Source: Bemisia tabaci
Lineage: Eukaryota > Arthropoda > Insecta > Hemiptera > Aleyrodidae
Direction: 5' to 3'
DNA: 64,000 nt
NCBI RefSeq assembly: GCF_918797505.1
Contig: NC_092800.1
Coordinates: 24,071,577-24,135,576, forward strand
Shown: one piece after another, positions 11,231-21,845 of the stretch
How the letters are laid out: each line of letters begins with the position of its first letter
How positions within the stretch are numbered: position 1 is the stretch's first letter
Notes under the pieces: model-generated
The model's input: the letters and a program-made list of their open reading frames with translations, nothing else
Databases searched by the model: none
What the model was told of the DNA's origin: nothing
Program-made: the position numbers and the translations under genes

Positions 11231-11335
11231 AATTTCAAAGAATAATGTGCATGAATGTCGTCAAAAATGCATGTTTTTCAAGGGAAATTCGGCAACTCTC
11301 GAATGTTCTTACTGCGTTTTTCTTTATCACGGCAG
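11231..11335. repeat. Right end of a CTGCCGTG-family repeat, cut by the gap
   Basis: GGCAACTCTCGAATGTTC followed by TTTATCACGGCAG is the inverted right terminus of the family complete at 14122-14873. Confidence 0.65.
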
Positions 11336-11913
11336 AATACGAGGGTGGAGTTGTATGGTTCCAGAGGCCTGGTTGGCAACCCCGCTTGAACCCCGTCGAA
11401 TCGCCGTTTACCGTCGCGACCATAGGGTGCCGCGGAAAGTTAAGCTAATGTCACACGATGAAACCGTGCAATCGATGTATCAAGGTCAAATGGTGTGATT
11501 GGTCCAAGTCATGGAATAAGCCAATCATAGCATTTGCCCTTGTATATTGATAGCATGGTTTGATCGTGTGACATCAGCTTCAGATTGCAGCCTTGATGTT
11601 TTGGCGAAGGGTGGTTGGATTCATCGATGGGGGGGGGGGGGTGTTTGTGGAATCACCGCATGAGTCGGTGGAGAGGGATGACGAGAATCTGGAAAAACCG
11701 TAATGTAAAACCAGAATTTAAGTTATTTATACTGAAAGGATCTTTGTAAAAATTAATCAATTGAGAAATGATGCACGAATTTGGATTGAATCCGGTGATG
11801 AAAAGGATCCTGGAATCCTGAACTTTTAGGAGTCACCAAGGCCGGAGCCACCTACAATTTTTAGAAGCTTAAGTAACTTTAAGCTTACGCACCATGGGCT
11901 AACAATATATAAT

Positions 11914-12039
11914 AGAACGTATTTAAATCAAAAGGAACCATATCCATCCTGACATGAGTCTTGAGATCCATAAGAGTGCATCTATGACAGGGCTCATGTT
12001 ACAATATGGCTTATAGTTTTTGTTGATTTAAATACGTCC
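11914..12039. repeat. GGACGTATTT foldback, copy 2
   Basis: GAACGTATTTAAATCAA at the left pairs with TTGATTTAAATACGTCC at the right; the centre keeps ACATGAGTCTTGAGATCCAT and ACAGGGCTCATGT as in the copy at 7646. Confidence 0.75.
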
Positions 12040-13233
12040 AATTACAAGTTTGAAAAAATCAACTGGGTGCGTTAGCTATTCTAGGCACCATAGCCCAGCG
12101 GGCTGATAATTGAAGTTTATAGACAAAGCAATAGACAAAAAAGATATGAGGAATATGTAGCTGGAACTAGTGGTTATCTTATAGACTAAGGGGGAAATGA
12201 TGGACTAACTGTAGGGTTTCGTAGCGGTTGCCGTTAGATAGTCTTTTACTACCTCCTTTACCTATTCTCGCTTCCACCAATAGGATATCTCTGTGTCCCT
12301 TTCGTCTTGTTTGTCTATCAATATCAATAATCGGGCCCCAGCCCTCCAATGTTTGGGCGCCTAAGCCCGATTTTTAAACGCAGTTGGAGCATGGCGCCCG
12401 GGGAAGGCAGAACACTGGTGATTTCGTTTTCGACTGAAAATGGAAACGTAGTAAATCTTAATTTCATTAAGTTCAATAATTGGATTCTCAAAGTGCGTGT
12501 CGGATTTGCGGTCTCGATTGTCTCCCAGCGAGGCTTGAGAATTAATGACAGTGATTCATTACAAAAGCTACGGCAAGAGCGAAAACAAATCAATCACGGT
12601 GCAAGTCATTACTGCAAATCGCGGGAGGATCACATCGTCGTCCGCTGTGTCACCCTTGCACCGCGCGCGCCGCGAGAGGCTGGCAGGCCGGCTCGATCGG
12701 TCATAAATAATGAGGTACCGTGCATAAATTTTGTTGGCGACGCGCGGTTAAGAGCCTATCGGCCGCGAATTAGCGATTAATTCTCGAGGTCGTATTTTCT
12801 TTTCGTGAAAATTACGCACGATGACACTCGATTTTAATGACGGTTTCTGCATTAAGCTGGCGTCGATTCGAGCTTTTCTGTCATGACTGTTTGAACGCTA
12901 ACGTGACTTCAGCTGACAGTGAATCAATCTCTCGTTCCTTGAATGTTGAGGCTTCCTTAACCAATGCTATTCTTACGGCTTAAGGAAGCCTTAATGTGTA
13001 AGCAACGACTTGAATATGATTCTTAATCAAGCTTGGTTGAATCCTCCAGGTATGCAGAAATTTAAAGCCTTCCCATTCCCAAAACCCTCTTTTCCTCAGG
13101 AATCTGAAAAATATGACTTTTACTAGCTATGTGTATAAATTGCCGCGATCTTGCGAAACACACGTGATTTTTATCGCGACTTTACGAAATGCACTCGATT
13201 TCTACCGCAGCTTTGCCAAGAAAAAAAAAAGGT
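12040..13233. other. Unassigned stretch with one 143-codon open frame judged not a gene
   Basis: 12349-12780 is open on the + strand for 143 codons, but the translation has no recognisable domain, its 5' and 3' parts differ in composition (the second half is CpG-rich), and an antisense frame overlaps it. I see no repeat ends here. Confidence 0.35.
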
Positions 13234-13793
13234 AGAACCGGGAAATGTCAGGGAAAATGACGGAATTGTTCGGAAAAAATTGTTAAATCACCTTCATTTG
13301 CTTTTTAGAGTGGGTTAGAGGTTTCGAACAACAGATTTTGCCCAAAAATTATTTGGCATTGGACCGCGTTAAGCAGAAAAGAACCAAGCCACATCAACAG
13401 ATTTTGCCCAAAAACTATTTGGCATTGGACCGCGTTAAGCAGAAAGGAAGCAAGCCACATCAGCTACTGTCAAATTCTATTGAGCGGTTTAATTTTTTTA
13501 TACATGAAAACGGTTGTGCAGATTTTTGTGCAAATTTCAGTGAATTTCCTGCGAAGTACGTAGCAAATTTCTTATTTTCAAAGGATTCCGCGTGAAGGTC
13601 CTCTTGTAAAAAAATAGTTTGCCCGGTTAAATTTTACAATCGTTGATGCAGCTCGGTTCCTTTCTGCTAAACGCGGTCCAATTATGTCATCTGAACTATC
13701 TGTAATAGCTTCGATTGTCAGAGAATTTCACCAACATGTGTCAGGGAAATGTCAGGGAACTTCATATTCTAAATTCAGCATATGGCAACCCTG
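13234..13793. repeat. TCAGGG-family repeat, copy 2, interrupted by another repeat
   Basis: Left part GGGAAATGTCAGGG and right end GGCAACCCTG. The middle carries an inserted element: TTGGACCGCGTTAAGCAG at 13357 and inverted CTGCTAAACGCGGTCCAA near 13665-13682. The first 66 bp of that junction are tandemly duplicated (13329-13394 and 13395-13460). Confidence 0.75.
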
Positions 13794-14121
13794 TCTGAGG
13801 GCTCACACGGCGTTCTTCCTCAGCACGGTTGTAACTGCCCCACGCCTTTTTTGAAGTCCGCCCTGGAGCACGATTTCGCAGAACACCCGTTGACGAATGA
13901 CGTGTTTTTCGCGAGTTGAACTGCCGCGTCGGGCGGACGGATCAAAAGTCTCGGAGAGTCGGAGGGTGGCGAAGGGTGGCGGGGTGAAGGGTTGAGCCGC
14001 GTCCGTCAATATTGACTTGTCTGGAAGCGTAATGAGAACTTCAACAATTTTATTGTTCCAGCTCGCCCGCGATCGTGTTTTTCCTCCCGCAAGTGCGTTT
14101 TGCCTACCCGCAAGGGAGCAC

Positions 14122-14873
14122 GCTGCCGTGCTAAGGAAAAACGCCGTATGAGCCTTCAGGCTTTGCCAATTTTTCCTCGACAAATCATTTATTTTCAAGA
14201 AAATGGAGATGTTGCATGTGTGAGGGATTTGCGATTTGACTGTTGATTCTTCTGTATAAGTTCGCGAAAAACACGATGGTGCCACTGGTTTTCTCTGAAA
14301 TCAACTCCCAAGCTCAAAAAAAACTCTCAAGTTGAGGCCAAAATGGTGGGGATATCCCACGCTATCCTGAGAGTCCACCTCTACATCAAGACAAACTCTC
14401 CATGCAAAGATAGGGAGCAAATACATCGACAGGGCTGCCACTTTATTTGGGGACTCCAAAACTGAAAACACGGCAACCCTGCAAATGTATTTGCTCCCAA
14501 TCTTTGCATGGAGAGTTTGTCTTGATGTAGAGGTGGACTCTCAGGGTAGGGTGGGATATTCCCTCCATTTTGGCCTCACTTTGAGAGCTTTTTTTGAGCT
14601 TGGGAGTTGATTTCAGAGAAAACCAATGGCACCATCGTGTTTCTCGCGAACTTTTACAAAAGAATCAACAGTCAAATCGCAAATCCCTCACACATGCAAC
14701 ATCTCCATTTGTGAATATTTTTCTTCCGACTTCTCAGGTAATTTTGTTCGTAATTTGATCCAAAAAGTCCGAAAATTTCAATGAAAAATATTGTTAATTT
14801 TCCTCATAAATATACATTTTATCGGAGGAGATTTGGCAACTCTCGAATATGGCGTTCTTCCTTAGCACGGCAG
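14122..14873. repeat. CTGCCGTGCTAAGG-family repeat, copy 2, carrying a nested MITE
   Basis: Inverted ends CTGCCGTGCTAAGGAAAAAC (left) and GGCGTTCTTCCTTAGCACGG (right, ending CAG at 14873). The ATGGAGATG MITE at 14213-14708 sits inside; removing it restores a sequence like that at 8190-8215. Confidence 0.85.
14213..14708. mobile_element. ATGGAGATG-family MITE, copy 2, nested
   Basis: Ends ATGGAGATGTTGC and GCAACATCTCCAT. The host reads CAAGAAA-AT before it and AT-TTGTGAATATT after it; the related empty site near 8205 reads GGAAAATTATGAATATT, so AT appears to have been duplicated on insertion and the element proper starts with GGAGATG. Confidence 0.88.
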
Positions 14874-15147
14874 TACGGGTCAGGAGAGCGGTGTCTCTCA
14901 GCCCCGGGGGAAATAATTGAAAAAACAACGGAACTGTTATTCGATGTGACCAAAACAGTTGAGAGACTTTTCTTTAATGATATTTAATCCTGCAGTAATT
15001 TGATCGTGTTTAACAGGAAAATTAAGGGAAAATTGGGTAAACAACATTTATAATTCATTATCGATTCTTAGTTTGACTCCAAATGGAATTACTTCAAATG
15101 ACTGTGCAAAAGTGTATTTGGTCTCATTTTTTCTTTTTCTGTTACAG

Positions 15148-15185
15148 GTTACTCAGTTCAGGGGGAGGCTCTGCTTTGTGAATCT
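15148..15185 (+). other. Possible small untranslated exon (38 nt)
   Basis: A strong pyrimidine tract ending TTCTGTTACAG precedes 15148, and a perfect donor GTAAGTATTT begins at 15186. A 38-nt exon on the adducin strand would fit a 5' UTR exon or another gene, but no coding context supports it. Confidence 0.2.
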
Positions 15186-15229
15186 GTAAGTATTTATTCT
15201 CACGTTTAATTTCACCCTTGGAATTTTTT

Positions 15230-15504
15230 GTGATGGTCAATGTCAGGAAAACCCTGGAATACCGGTAAAAAGAAAAAAAGAACCGAAAAGCCAGGGAAAT
15301 ACAGTTTTACGTGAATAACGAATGTTCAGTTGCCGTTTTACTTGCTTCAGTATTCTTTCTGCTGGACCAGAAATTTTCATTTTCAATTATTATTTTTCAT
15401 CCAATATTTTGATCTCACAAGTCAAAGAATTTTCTCAAAATAGTCACTTAGTATTGACTTGGAAAAGGGGAAATTAGAATTGTAAATTTCTGTGGCCACC
15501 CTGT
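15230..15504. repeat. TCAGGG-family repeat, degenerate copy
   Basis: GGTCAATGTCAGGAAAACCC at the left and GGCCACCCTG at the right; the interior has only weak similarity. Low confidence in the exact limits. Confidence 0.4.
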
Positions 15505-16091
15505 TTTCTTCTTCTTTTTCTTCTTAATTTTGAGAGGCACGTGGAGATGCAAGCTTAAAGTAGTAGAAAAATTGCTCAAAAATTCCATCGGCACTTCTCA
15601 TGTTAAATTTCCTGTAATCTAATTTAGCTGTTTCCACCCGAACTGTATACTCACGTGTCCCGAAAGTCAGCGATTTGAAGCCGAGGGGGACTTTCATTTA
15701 TGTCGTTATGTTCTCGCACCGCTAACAATAAGTGAAAAGCATAAACGTCTCGACGAAGCGTCTATAATCTCCGAAGAGGAAACGAAAGAAATAACGAGGA
15801 GGATTCGTTTGAGGCTCTTGAGGGCTTCCGCGTGTCCGTAAAAATTCGGGGAGTTTGACGACTGTCGGGTTTAATAATCTATCGATGGGTGAACGAGAGG
15901 ATTTGAGACTCAACAGTTAGGTGATCGTTTTGCGATGGCACACAGTGGATCGAGTCGATAGGAGAAGTCGGACAGAACCTGGAAACTTAAAACGCTTATA
16001 ACTCCGTTTATCCAAAACTTTGAAATTCTTAAAGTGGTTCCAGTGGTTTCCTCGTGAAATTTTCTTTCAGAAAAACACCTTGAAATGTAAT

Positions 16092-17604
16092 GGTACACGG
16101 ACTTTATGTCCACTTTTTTCACGTCCACAGACTTTTCGTCCACAATTTTTACGTCCACAGTTCTAAAGCCCACACTATTGTTAAGTCAATTACTTAAACG
16201 TCCACTAAGTTAAGTCTACCAATGTAAAGTCCACTAAAATCAAATTCAAGCGTCATATTTTAGTCCGTGTGTAAAATTATACTGACAATATCGAAATGAG
16301 AAAATTAAGAGAGAATGAGGTGTTGTTATCGTAACTCATATTCTAAATGAAATGTTAATTTCTTCTTTTGATTCATCTTTTCAAATTGTCTTTGGTAAAT
16401 ACTTGGTTTCATTTGTATCGTTGAAATTTCTGATATAAAATATTTTTAATGAAATTGATTACTTCATTTTAAAAACATTTACATTTTTAAAACGTGGTAA
16501 ATATTTGTAAAACCTTTTCCAAGCAATGGCATCGATATGAATCTCAATGAGCCGTAGTTGTGATGAAAGAAACTATACAAAAATTAATAAAAGAGGAAAT
16601 AAACTAAGAAGCACGCAATTTTTTGTTTTTAACTTATTTGTACATCGACATCCTTGAGTCAAATACGTCCAATTTTGAGCGTTTGGTTGCGCTTACACCA
16701 CGCTGCAGCACAGTAAAAGCTCAAAACATAAAAGAATACATTTGATTGCTTTGGAAATCATTAAATTTGACACGGAACCACTATTATATTTACAAAAAAC
16801 ACATATTTTCCAGTAGTACATATTTCTTTTTCATCAGTTTAAAAGGGAATAATCAATGCAGAGAGTGCAAACATTTCAAAATCATGAGTTGAAAAACGCT
16901 GACTCCGCGAGTTTAAATATTAGAGCCTAACAGAGCGGAGCGGCGTGTTAGCAGTAGCAGCGCAGAACGCGCACTGGCGCCTATAAACCTAACGGGATAC
17001 TTCACGCATTGCGCAACGCGTGAAGTATCCCGTTAGGTTTGTAGGCGCCTATGCGCGTGTCACGCTGATTACCTGCCGCGCCGCAACGCTTTAAGCAACT
17101 ATTTCGCGTCAGAGGCGTTGCACAGTATCCTACAAGATTGAAGGCGCACGAAATAATTAGTTATAGAGGACTTTCAATTTTGACAGCATCTGTTACTGAA
17201 AAATGTTTATTTGACATTGGAGCGTTTCCTAGGCTCCCGCTTTGGTTTTCATCTTATCATATCCGTACAGTGTATACTGTACACATACTGTACACATGAA
17301 CATATGTTTTTATCTGCTCTTAGAGTCTGTTTTTTTTTGATGACTTGATCTATGAATGAAATGTTTTTAAGAATGAAGGTAGTAGTAGTATGCATTTATT
17401 TTTGAGGTGGTTCCTGTCATTTAAATCAGAAGAAATAAATGTGGACATAACATGTCCACAATTTGGACAATTTTGGACATATTCATGGTTGGACATTCAA
17501 TCATGTGGACTTAATAAAGACTGGACTTAACGTTTAGTGGACGTAAATAGCGGTGGACATTTATTTAATGGACGAAAGGTTGGTGGACATAAAGTCCTGG
17601 AAGC
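16092..17604. mobile_element. 1.5-kb DNA element with 8-bp target duplication and subterminal repeats
   Basis: Flanked by perfect 8-bp direct repeats AATGTAAT (16084-16091 and 17605-17612). Inverted GGACTTTATGTCCAC lies 7 bp inside each end. The left 150 bp carry GTCCAC six times; the right 160 bp carry GTGGAC five times, in mirror order. A large palindrome is at its centre. No open frame of transposase size. An 8-bp duplication fits hAT, P or Merlin; the ends do not clearly match one. Confidence 0.85.
16976..17049. repeat. Large near-perfect palindrome, 32-nt arms
   Basis: Arms 16976-17007 and 17018-17049 pair with one mismatch; the 10-nt centre ATTGCGCAAC is itself nearly palindromic. Symmetry continues outward more loosely (CGCGCA against TGCGCGT). 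It lies in the middle of the 1.5-kb element. Confidence 0.92.
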
Positions 17605-17694
17605 AATGTAATATGTGACGAATTAAACATCCAAATCTGTAGTTTTAATTAAAAATTTTATGTCCGACCTCTCAAATTGACTCGATCCACTGTG

Positions 17695-18527
17695 CGGTAG
17701 TGAGACCTTCTAATCTGGCTCTCACCACGATGCACAGTGGACTAAATTTCGATGTTAAGCTGTAAAAATTCGGTAACGGAGAGTGATCAAAACATCGGTA
17801 GCTAAAGTGCGATAAGTTGCGATGGTTTCGAAGGTCGGGATTTTGCCTGCCGTGCGCCGTGCCAAACGCCAAACCAAGTTTGCCAATACTTTTTATGGGA
17901 ATGGCGTCTGTCAGCCCCCCCCCCCCCCTCAATGTCTCCCAACAATCGTTTTGGAGCTACGCTCAGTAAGACGAGTCCCACGGTGGCAACCCTGTTTAAG
18001 CGCCTTGTACCCGTCGATGGGACACGACAGCATCCTTCCTCAGTACCTCGTTGCCACGTCGTCTGGAAGAAGTATAACTAGTCTTGAAATCAGAAACATA
18101 CTTTTTTCATCCCCAGTTGTCTCAGAGTAATCTACGGTTTCGGTCGATTTAACCAAAACTCTGATTCATCGACCAAGTACTGTCGGTTGATCTGATCGAA
18201 AAAAAGGAACTCGGAGTGACCCAAAGTTACCATGAGCCCGGGAATTTTTGACAGTGTCTCTTTCGCGTCTGATTTGTCTTCGTGTCAATCCGGCAACAAC
18301 GGCTCGTTGAGTAGGCGTCGCGCGTCTTGCGGTTTGGGCCGCGTCGCGGAACGGAAGTGAAGAGCGCAGTGACGCCCTAAACATCGCCCCCCCCCCCCCC
18401 CCCCGGTTGGGGCATCGAAAGTGCGGTCACGTCACGTGGTCCAGTCAGTCTTCGATAGCATCCTCACCGACCTCTCCGTACTCGTTTCCTGTTCTATGAA
18501 AATTTCTGGATTTTTCTGTTGAGGAGG
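17695..18527. other. Unassigned stretch with poly-C tracts
   Basis: No gene. Poly-C runs at about 17917-17929 and 18387-18403 produce proline-rich chance frames. Confidence 0.4.
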
Positions 18528-19177
18528 TGCTGAATTTCTTGGGAACACACTGAAAAAGTACTGTAAAACAGAGTTGTCACAGTCCGGGAATTTCAGGGAA
18601 TTTTAAAAAGTCAGAGAAAACCGGGCAATGTCAGGGAAAATGACGAAAATGTCACGGAAAATTTGTTCAATCACCTTTGTTTGCTTTCTAGAATGGGTTT
18701 GAGGTTTTGAACAAGAAATTTTGCCTGAAACTCGTATTAAAATAAGTCCTCTCAACCATCTGTCATATCTTCAGATGTCAGGAAATTTTACCAAAACAGG
18801 TCCGGGAAATCAGGGAAATGTCAGGGAATTTCATTTTCCAAATTCTGTGGCAACCGTGGGATGGGAATGTCAAAGAATTTTAAAAAGTCAGGGAAAATGT
18901 GGAAAGTCAAGAAAAATGGCGAAAATGTCAGTCAGAAATTGTCAAGTCACCTCCATTTCTTTTCTAGAGTGAGTTCGACGTTTCGAACAACAATTTTGTC
19001 TGAAAACCATTTCAAATCATGTCTATTTGAGCATCTGGGATATCCTCAATTGCAAGGAACTTTTCCCAAGATGTGACAGAGAAATCGGGGAAATGTCGGG
19101 GAATTTCATTTTATAAATTCTGTGGCATCCCTGGAAAAGTGCTGATTTTTGGCCAGCCTGTTTTAGTTGACACCCTG
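18528..19177. repeat. Truncated CAGGGTGTCTA-family MITE hosting TCAGGG repeats
   Basis: The left part (GAATTTCTTGGGAACACACT and AAAAAGTACTGTAAAA) and right part 19134-19177 (GCTGATTTTTGGCCAGCCTG ... ACACCCTG) match the intact element at 19691-19983. Between them two TCAGGG-family copies (18569-18857 and about 18866-19133) are inserted. Confidence 0.75.
18569..19133. repeat. Two tandem TCAGGG-family copies
   Basis: The first copy runs from CAGAGTTGTCACAGTCCGGG to GGCAACCGTG; the second repeats the internal order (AAAATGTCAG, TTTCTAGAGTGAG, GAACAACAATTTTG) and ends GGCATCCCTG. Confidence 0.75.
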
Positions 19178-19690
19178 TAGTCAATTATGAATGCTATAAC
19201 TCATATCGGACATTGCACGTTCGCAAGAACAAATTACTTCATTTCACACGTTGTGAGCTAGCTTAATCTCTCTAAACGGTCATTCTATGATCATCATGGA
19301 GTCATAATGGTCCTGATGAGGTGTGGAATGAACCGACGCCTCACCTACGTGAGCTGATAGGCATTCTGAAGAACCCAATCAAGGAAAGGTTCATTAGTCT
19401 CAATTCCCCACCGTAGTTGTCGAATTTCAAGTTACGTGTCTGAATTCGGAGTATTTCGTGTTCTGGTACTTACAGCTTCTCTCTAAGGCTTCCACGTTAG
19501 TTTTTAAGGAAGAAATAACTGAAATGAACCACTAGGCACGAAAAGTGATTTTTTTTTTGGCACAAAATTTCAAGTGAAACCGCAGTATTTTTAGCAACTT
19601 TCCTGCAATATCTTGATGTTTGTTCACTTCCAGTGTACATTCAACTGAAACACAGATTTTAAGCTCATTGACGCCCACGAATTTCTTATC

Positions 19691-19983
19691 CAGGGTGTCT
19701 ACAAGTTCGGAATTTCCGGAAAGTCTGAAAATATTACTGATTTTTTAAAGGCGGTCCGGAAGTACTGAAAAAGTGCGGCAATTCCGTTAGAAGGCCCGGA
19801 ATTTTTTTCATTTTTTTGTCGTTTCTGTCGCAATTTGAGCGAGAAACTGAAATTTTTGAAATTTTTCGAATTTCGTCTATTGGAGGCACGGAAAAAGTAC
19901 TGAATTTCTTGGGAATGTACTGAAAAAGTACTGTAAAAGAACTGATTTTTGATTTTGGCCAACCAGTTTTAGTAGACACCCTG
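19691..19983. mobile_element. CAGGGTGTCTA-family MITE, complete copy with 12-bp perfect termini
   Basis: Termini CAGGGTGTCTAC and GTAGACACCCTG are perfect inverted repeats. A 5-bp direct repeat TTATC flanks it (19686-19690 and 19984-19988). The interior repeats GTACTGAAAAAGTAC-like phrases. Confidence 0.9.
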
Positions 19984-20233
19984 TTATCGGCACGGAATGT
20001 TGGGCGGCTGCCATCATCAGAAGCCGCAGAAAATTTACATACTCATCCGTTTCTGGATGGAACACTAGAACACTGTGAAAACATTTTTGAGTGAAATGTT
20101 GCCCCAGAGTCTATGCAGCGTACAAAATTCCAAATGATATGAATACGGAACGGAGTTATTATCCTTACGAAGTGACTCGCAAATACACTATTACGGTGCG
20201 GAATCTACGCTTTTATCGGGCTAATTTTACTTT

Positions 20234-20461
20234 CACTGGAAAAAAACACATTTGATCTAGAGTCCAGGCCCTTGAAAACATCGACAAGAAAAAATACTCT
20301 TGATTCAAGCGGATTTTTGCTTGAATCAAAACGAAATCCGCTTAAATTTAGAGGCTTGGTTCTTGATTTAAGCTAGATTCTGATTGAATCAAGAGAACTT
20401 TTTCTTGTCGATGTTTTTAAGAGTCTGGACTCTAGATCCAATCTGTTTTTTTTTTCCAGTG
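20234..20461. repeat. CACTGG foldback, copy 2
   Basis: CACTGGAAAAAAACACA at the left pairs with TTTTTTTTTCCAGTG at the right, with the shared inner arms (GAGTCCAGGCCC, GTCTGGACTC). Confidence 0.88.
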
Positions 20462-20980
20462 TTGCATCAACATCACTGCACATATAGTCTTGTGAGCCTT
20501 ATGTAGACTCCGGCACCAAGTGACTCAATTGCTTAATCATTCAACAACCAGTTTTTCCATCGGTGAACCCGTACTTTTTTTCAGCAACCGCGGCGTGTAA
20601 TTCCGTCGAATCGCATCCCGTCTCGCATCCCATACCCGCCTCCGCGCGCATGCGCATTGCGTAGGTTGATCTCGGTACCCAGCGGTACGATCGCACGAGC
20701 CTTGCCCGCCGCACCGGTCGGGAACTCGTTCCGTTCCTGAACCGGGGGTCCGGACTTAATTACGGGGTAATCTCCCCCATCCCCACCCCTCGCCCCCCAC
20801 CCGCCGAAATCATCGTGCGGGCTGCGGTCATAGCCGAATAATTTCGTGTTTCCAACGCAGCTAGGCGTGGAGAGATGAAAACCGCGGAGCGAGGTTGCCT
20901 CGTTAAAGCTTATTTCTACCCCGGAGATATTTTCCCCCAAAATGTATTTCTTTTCTCCTGAAGGAATGTTCGAAGAATGT

Positions 20981-21521
20981 TCTGAGGAAATGGTGTCATA
21001 AGGGTGTGAATGTGTTTTTTTCCAGTAAATTTTGATGAAACCTTTTAAAGAGCAAAGTTATAAAATGTTTACGGTGACCCAAAACTTGTAAGACCTTCTC
21101 GGCTACACTGACACCCGAACAATTCAGTATTGCACTGGAAATAAAAAACACATTGGATCTAGAGTCCAGACTCTTGAAAACATTGACAAGAGAAAGGACT
21201 CTTGATTCAATCAGATTTAAGCTTAAATCCGAAGGGAATCCGCTCAAATTAAGAGGCTTGGTTCTTGATTTAAGCTTAAATCTGATTGAATCAAGAGTAC
21301 TTTTTCTCGTCGATGTTTTTAAGAGTCTGGACTCTTGATCCAATGTGTTTTTTTTTTCCAGTGCGTTTTTTCTGAAGAAATGGTGTCATAAGGGTGTGTA
21401 TGTGTTTTTTCCGGTAAATTACGATGAAACCTTTTAAGGAACAAAGTTATACAATTTTTACTGTGACCTAAAACTTGTTAGACCTTCTCGGCTACACTGA
21501 CACCCGAACAATTCAATATTG
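20981..21521. repeat. 151-bp direct repeats flanking a CACTGG foldback
   Basis: 20981-21132 and 21371-21521 are direct copies (GAAATGGTGTCATAAGGGTG ... CACCCGAACAATTCA), about 92 percent alike by eye. The foldback 21133-21363 fills the space between them. Confidence 0.88.
21133..21363. repeat. CACTGG foldback, copy 3
   Basis: Starts CACTGGAAATAAAAAACACA and ends TTTTTTTTTCCAGTG; its arms are the best preserved of the six copies. Confidence 0.9.
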
Positions 21522-21702
21522 TGAAGGGAATGAAAGGCGTCTCAGGGGTCCACATTATTCTAGACCTTCGCAATTTCCCAGAGGTTTCCGTAATTTTCTG
21601 TAACGCGCTGGGTTTTCGCAATAAGGTCAGCACAATGAGCTGATCAAAATTTGGTCTAACTTTTGGTTAATTTTGTGGCAAAAGTTGCATTGATCGACTA
21701 GA

Positions 21703-21845
21703 GTTGGACTACATTTTGCAATAAGCAACCACTATCTCTGGCTCTTCCATAAAGCACCCCTCTGCTTAGGGAAACCAAGAGCATATATGCTGTTTCTAAA
21801 ATGAGCCAGAAATAGTGGTTCCTCATTGCAAAATGTGGTCCAGTT
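21703..21845. repeat. GGACTACATTTTG-type foldback, copy 2
   Basis: GTTGGACTACATTTTGCAAT pairs with ATTGCAAAATGTGGTCCAG. The inner arms (ACCACTATCTCTGGCTC, GAGCCAGAAATAGTGG) differ from the copy at 33821, so it is a separate subfamily, also seen at 61811. Confidence 0.85.

Larger units (their letters stand above)
15941..17694. mobile_element. Transib-like MITE, copy 2, split by a 1.5-kb insertion
   Basis: CACAGTGGATCGAGTCGATA at the left and, on the minus strand, CACAGTGGATCGAGTCAA at the right. Flanks are TGGCA (15936-15940) and CGGTA (17695-17699), which both derive from CGGCA by C-to-T change. Without the nested 16092-17604 element and one copy of its 8-bp duplication, the rest is about 230 bp, the family length. 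Confidence 0.85.

Noticed and set aside
12349..12780. 143-codon plus-strand open frame
   Set aside because: No recognisable domain, composition shift halfway, overlapping antisense frame, no splice or neighbour support.
13803..14285. 160-codon minus-strand frame
   Set aside because: Crosses the boundary between a CTGCCG repeat and the MITE nested in it, so it cannot be an ancestral gene.
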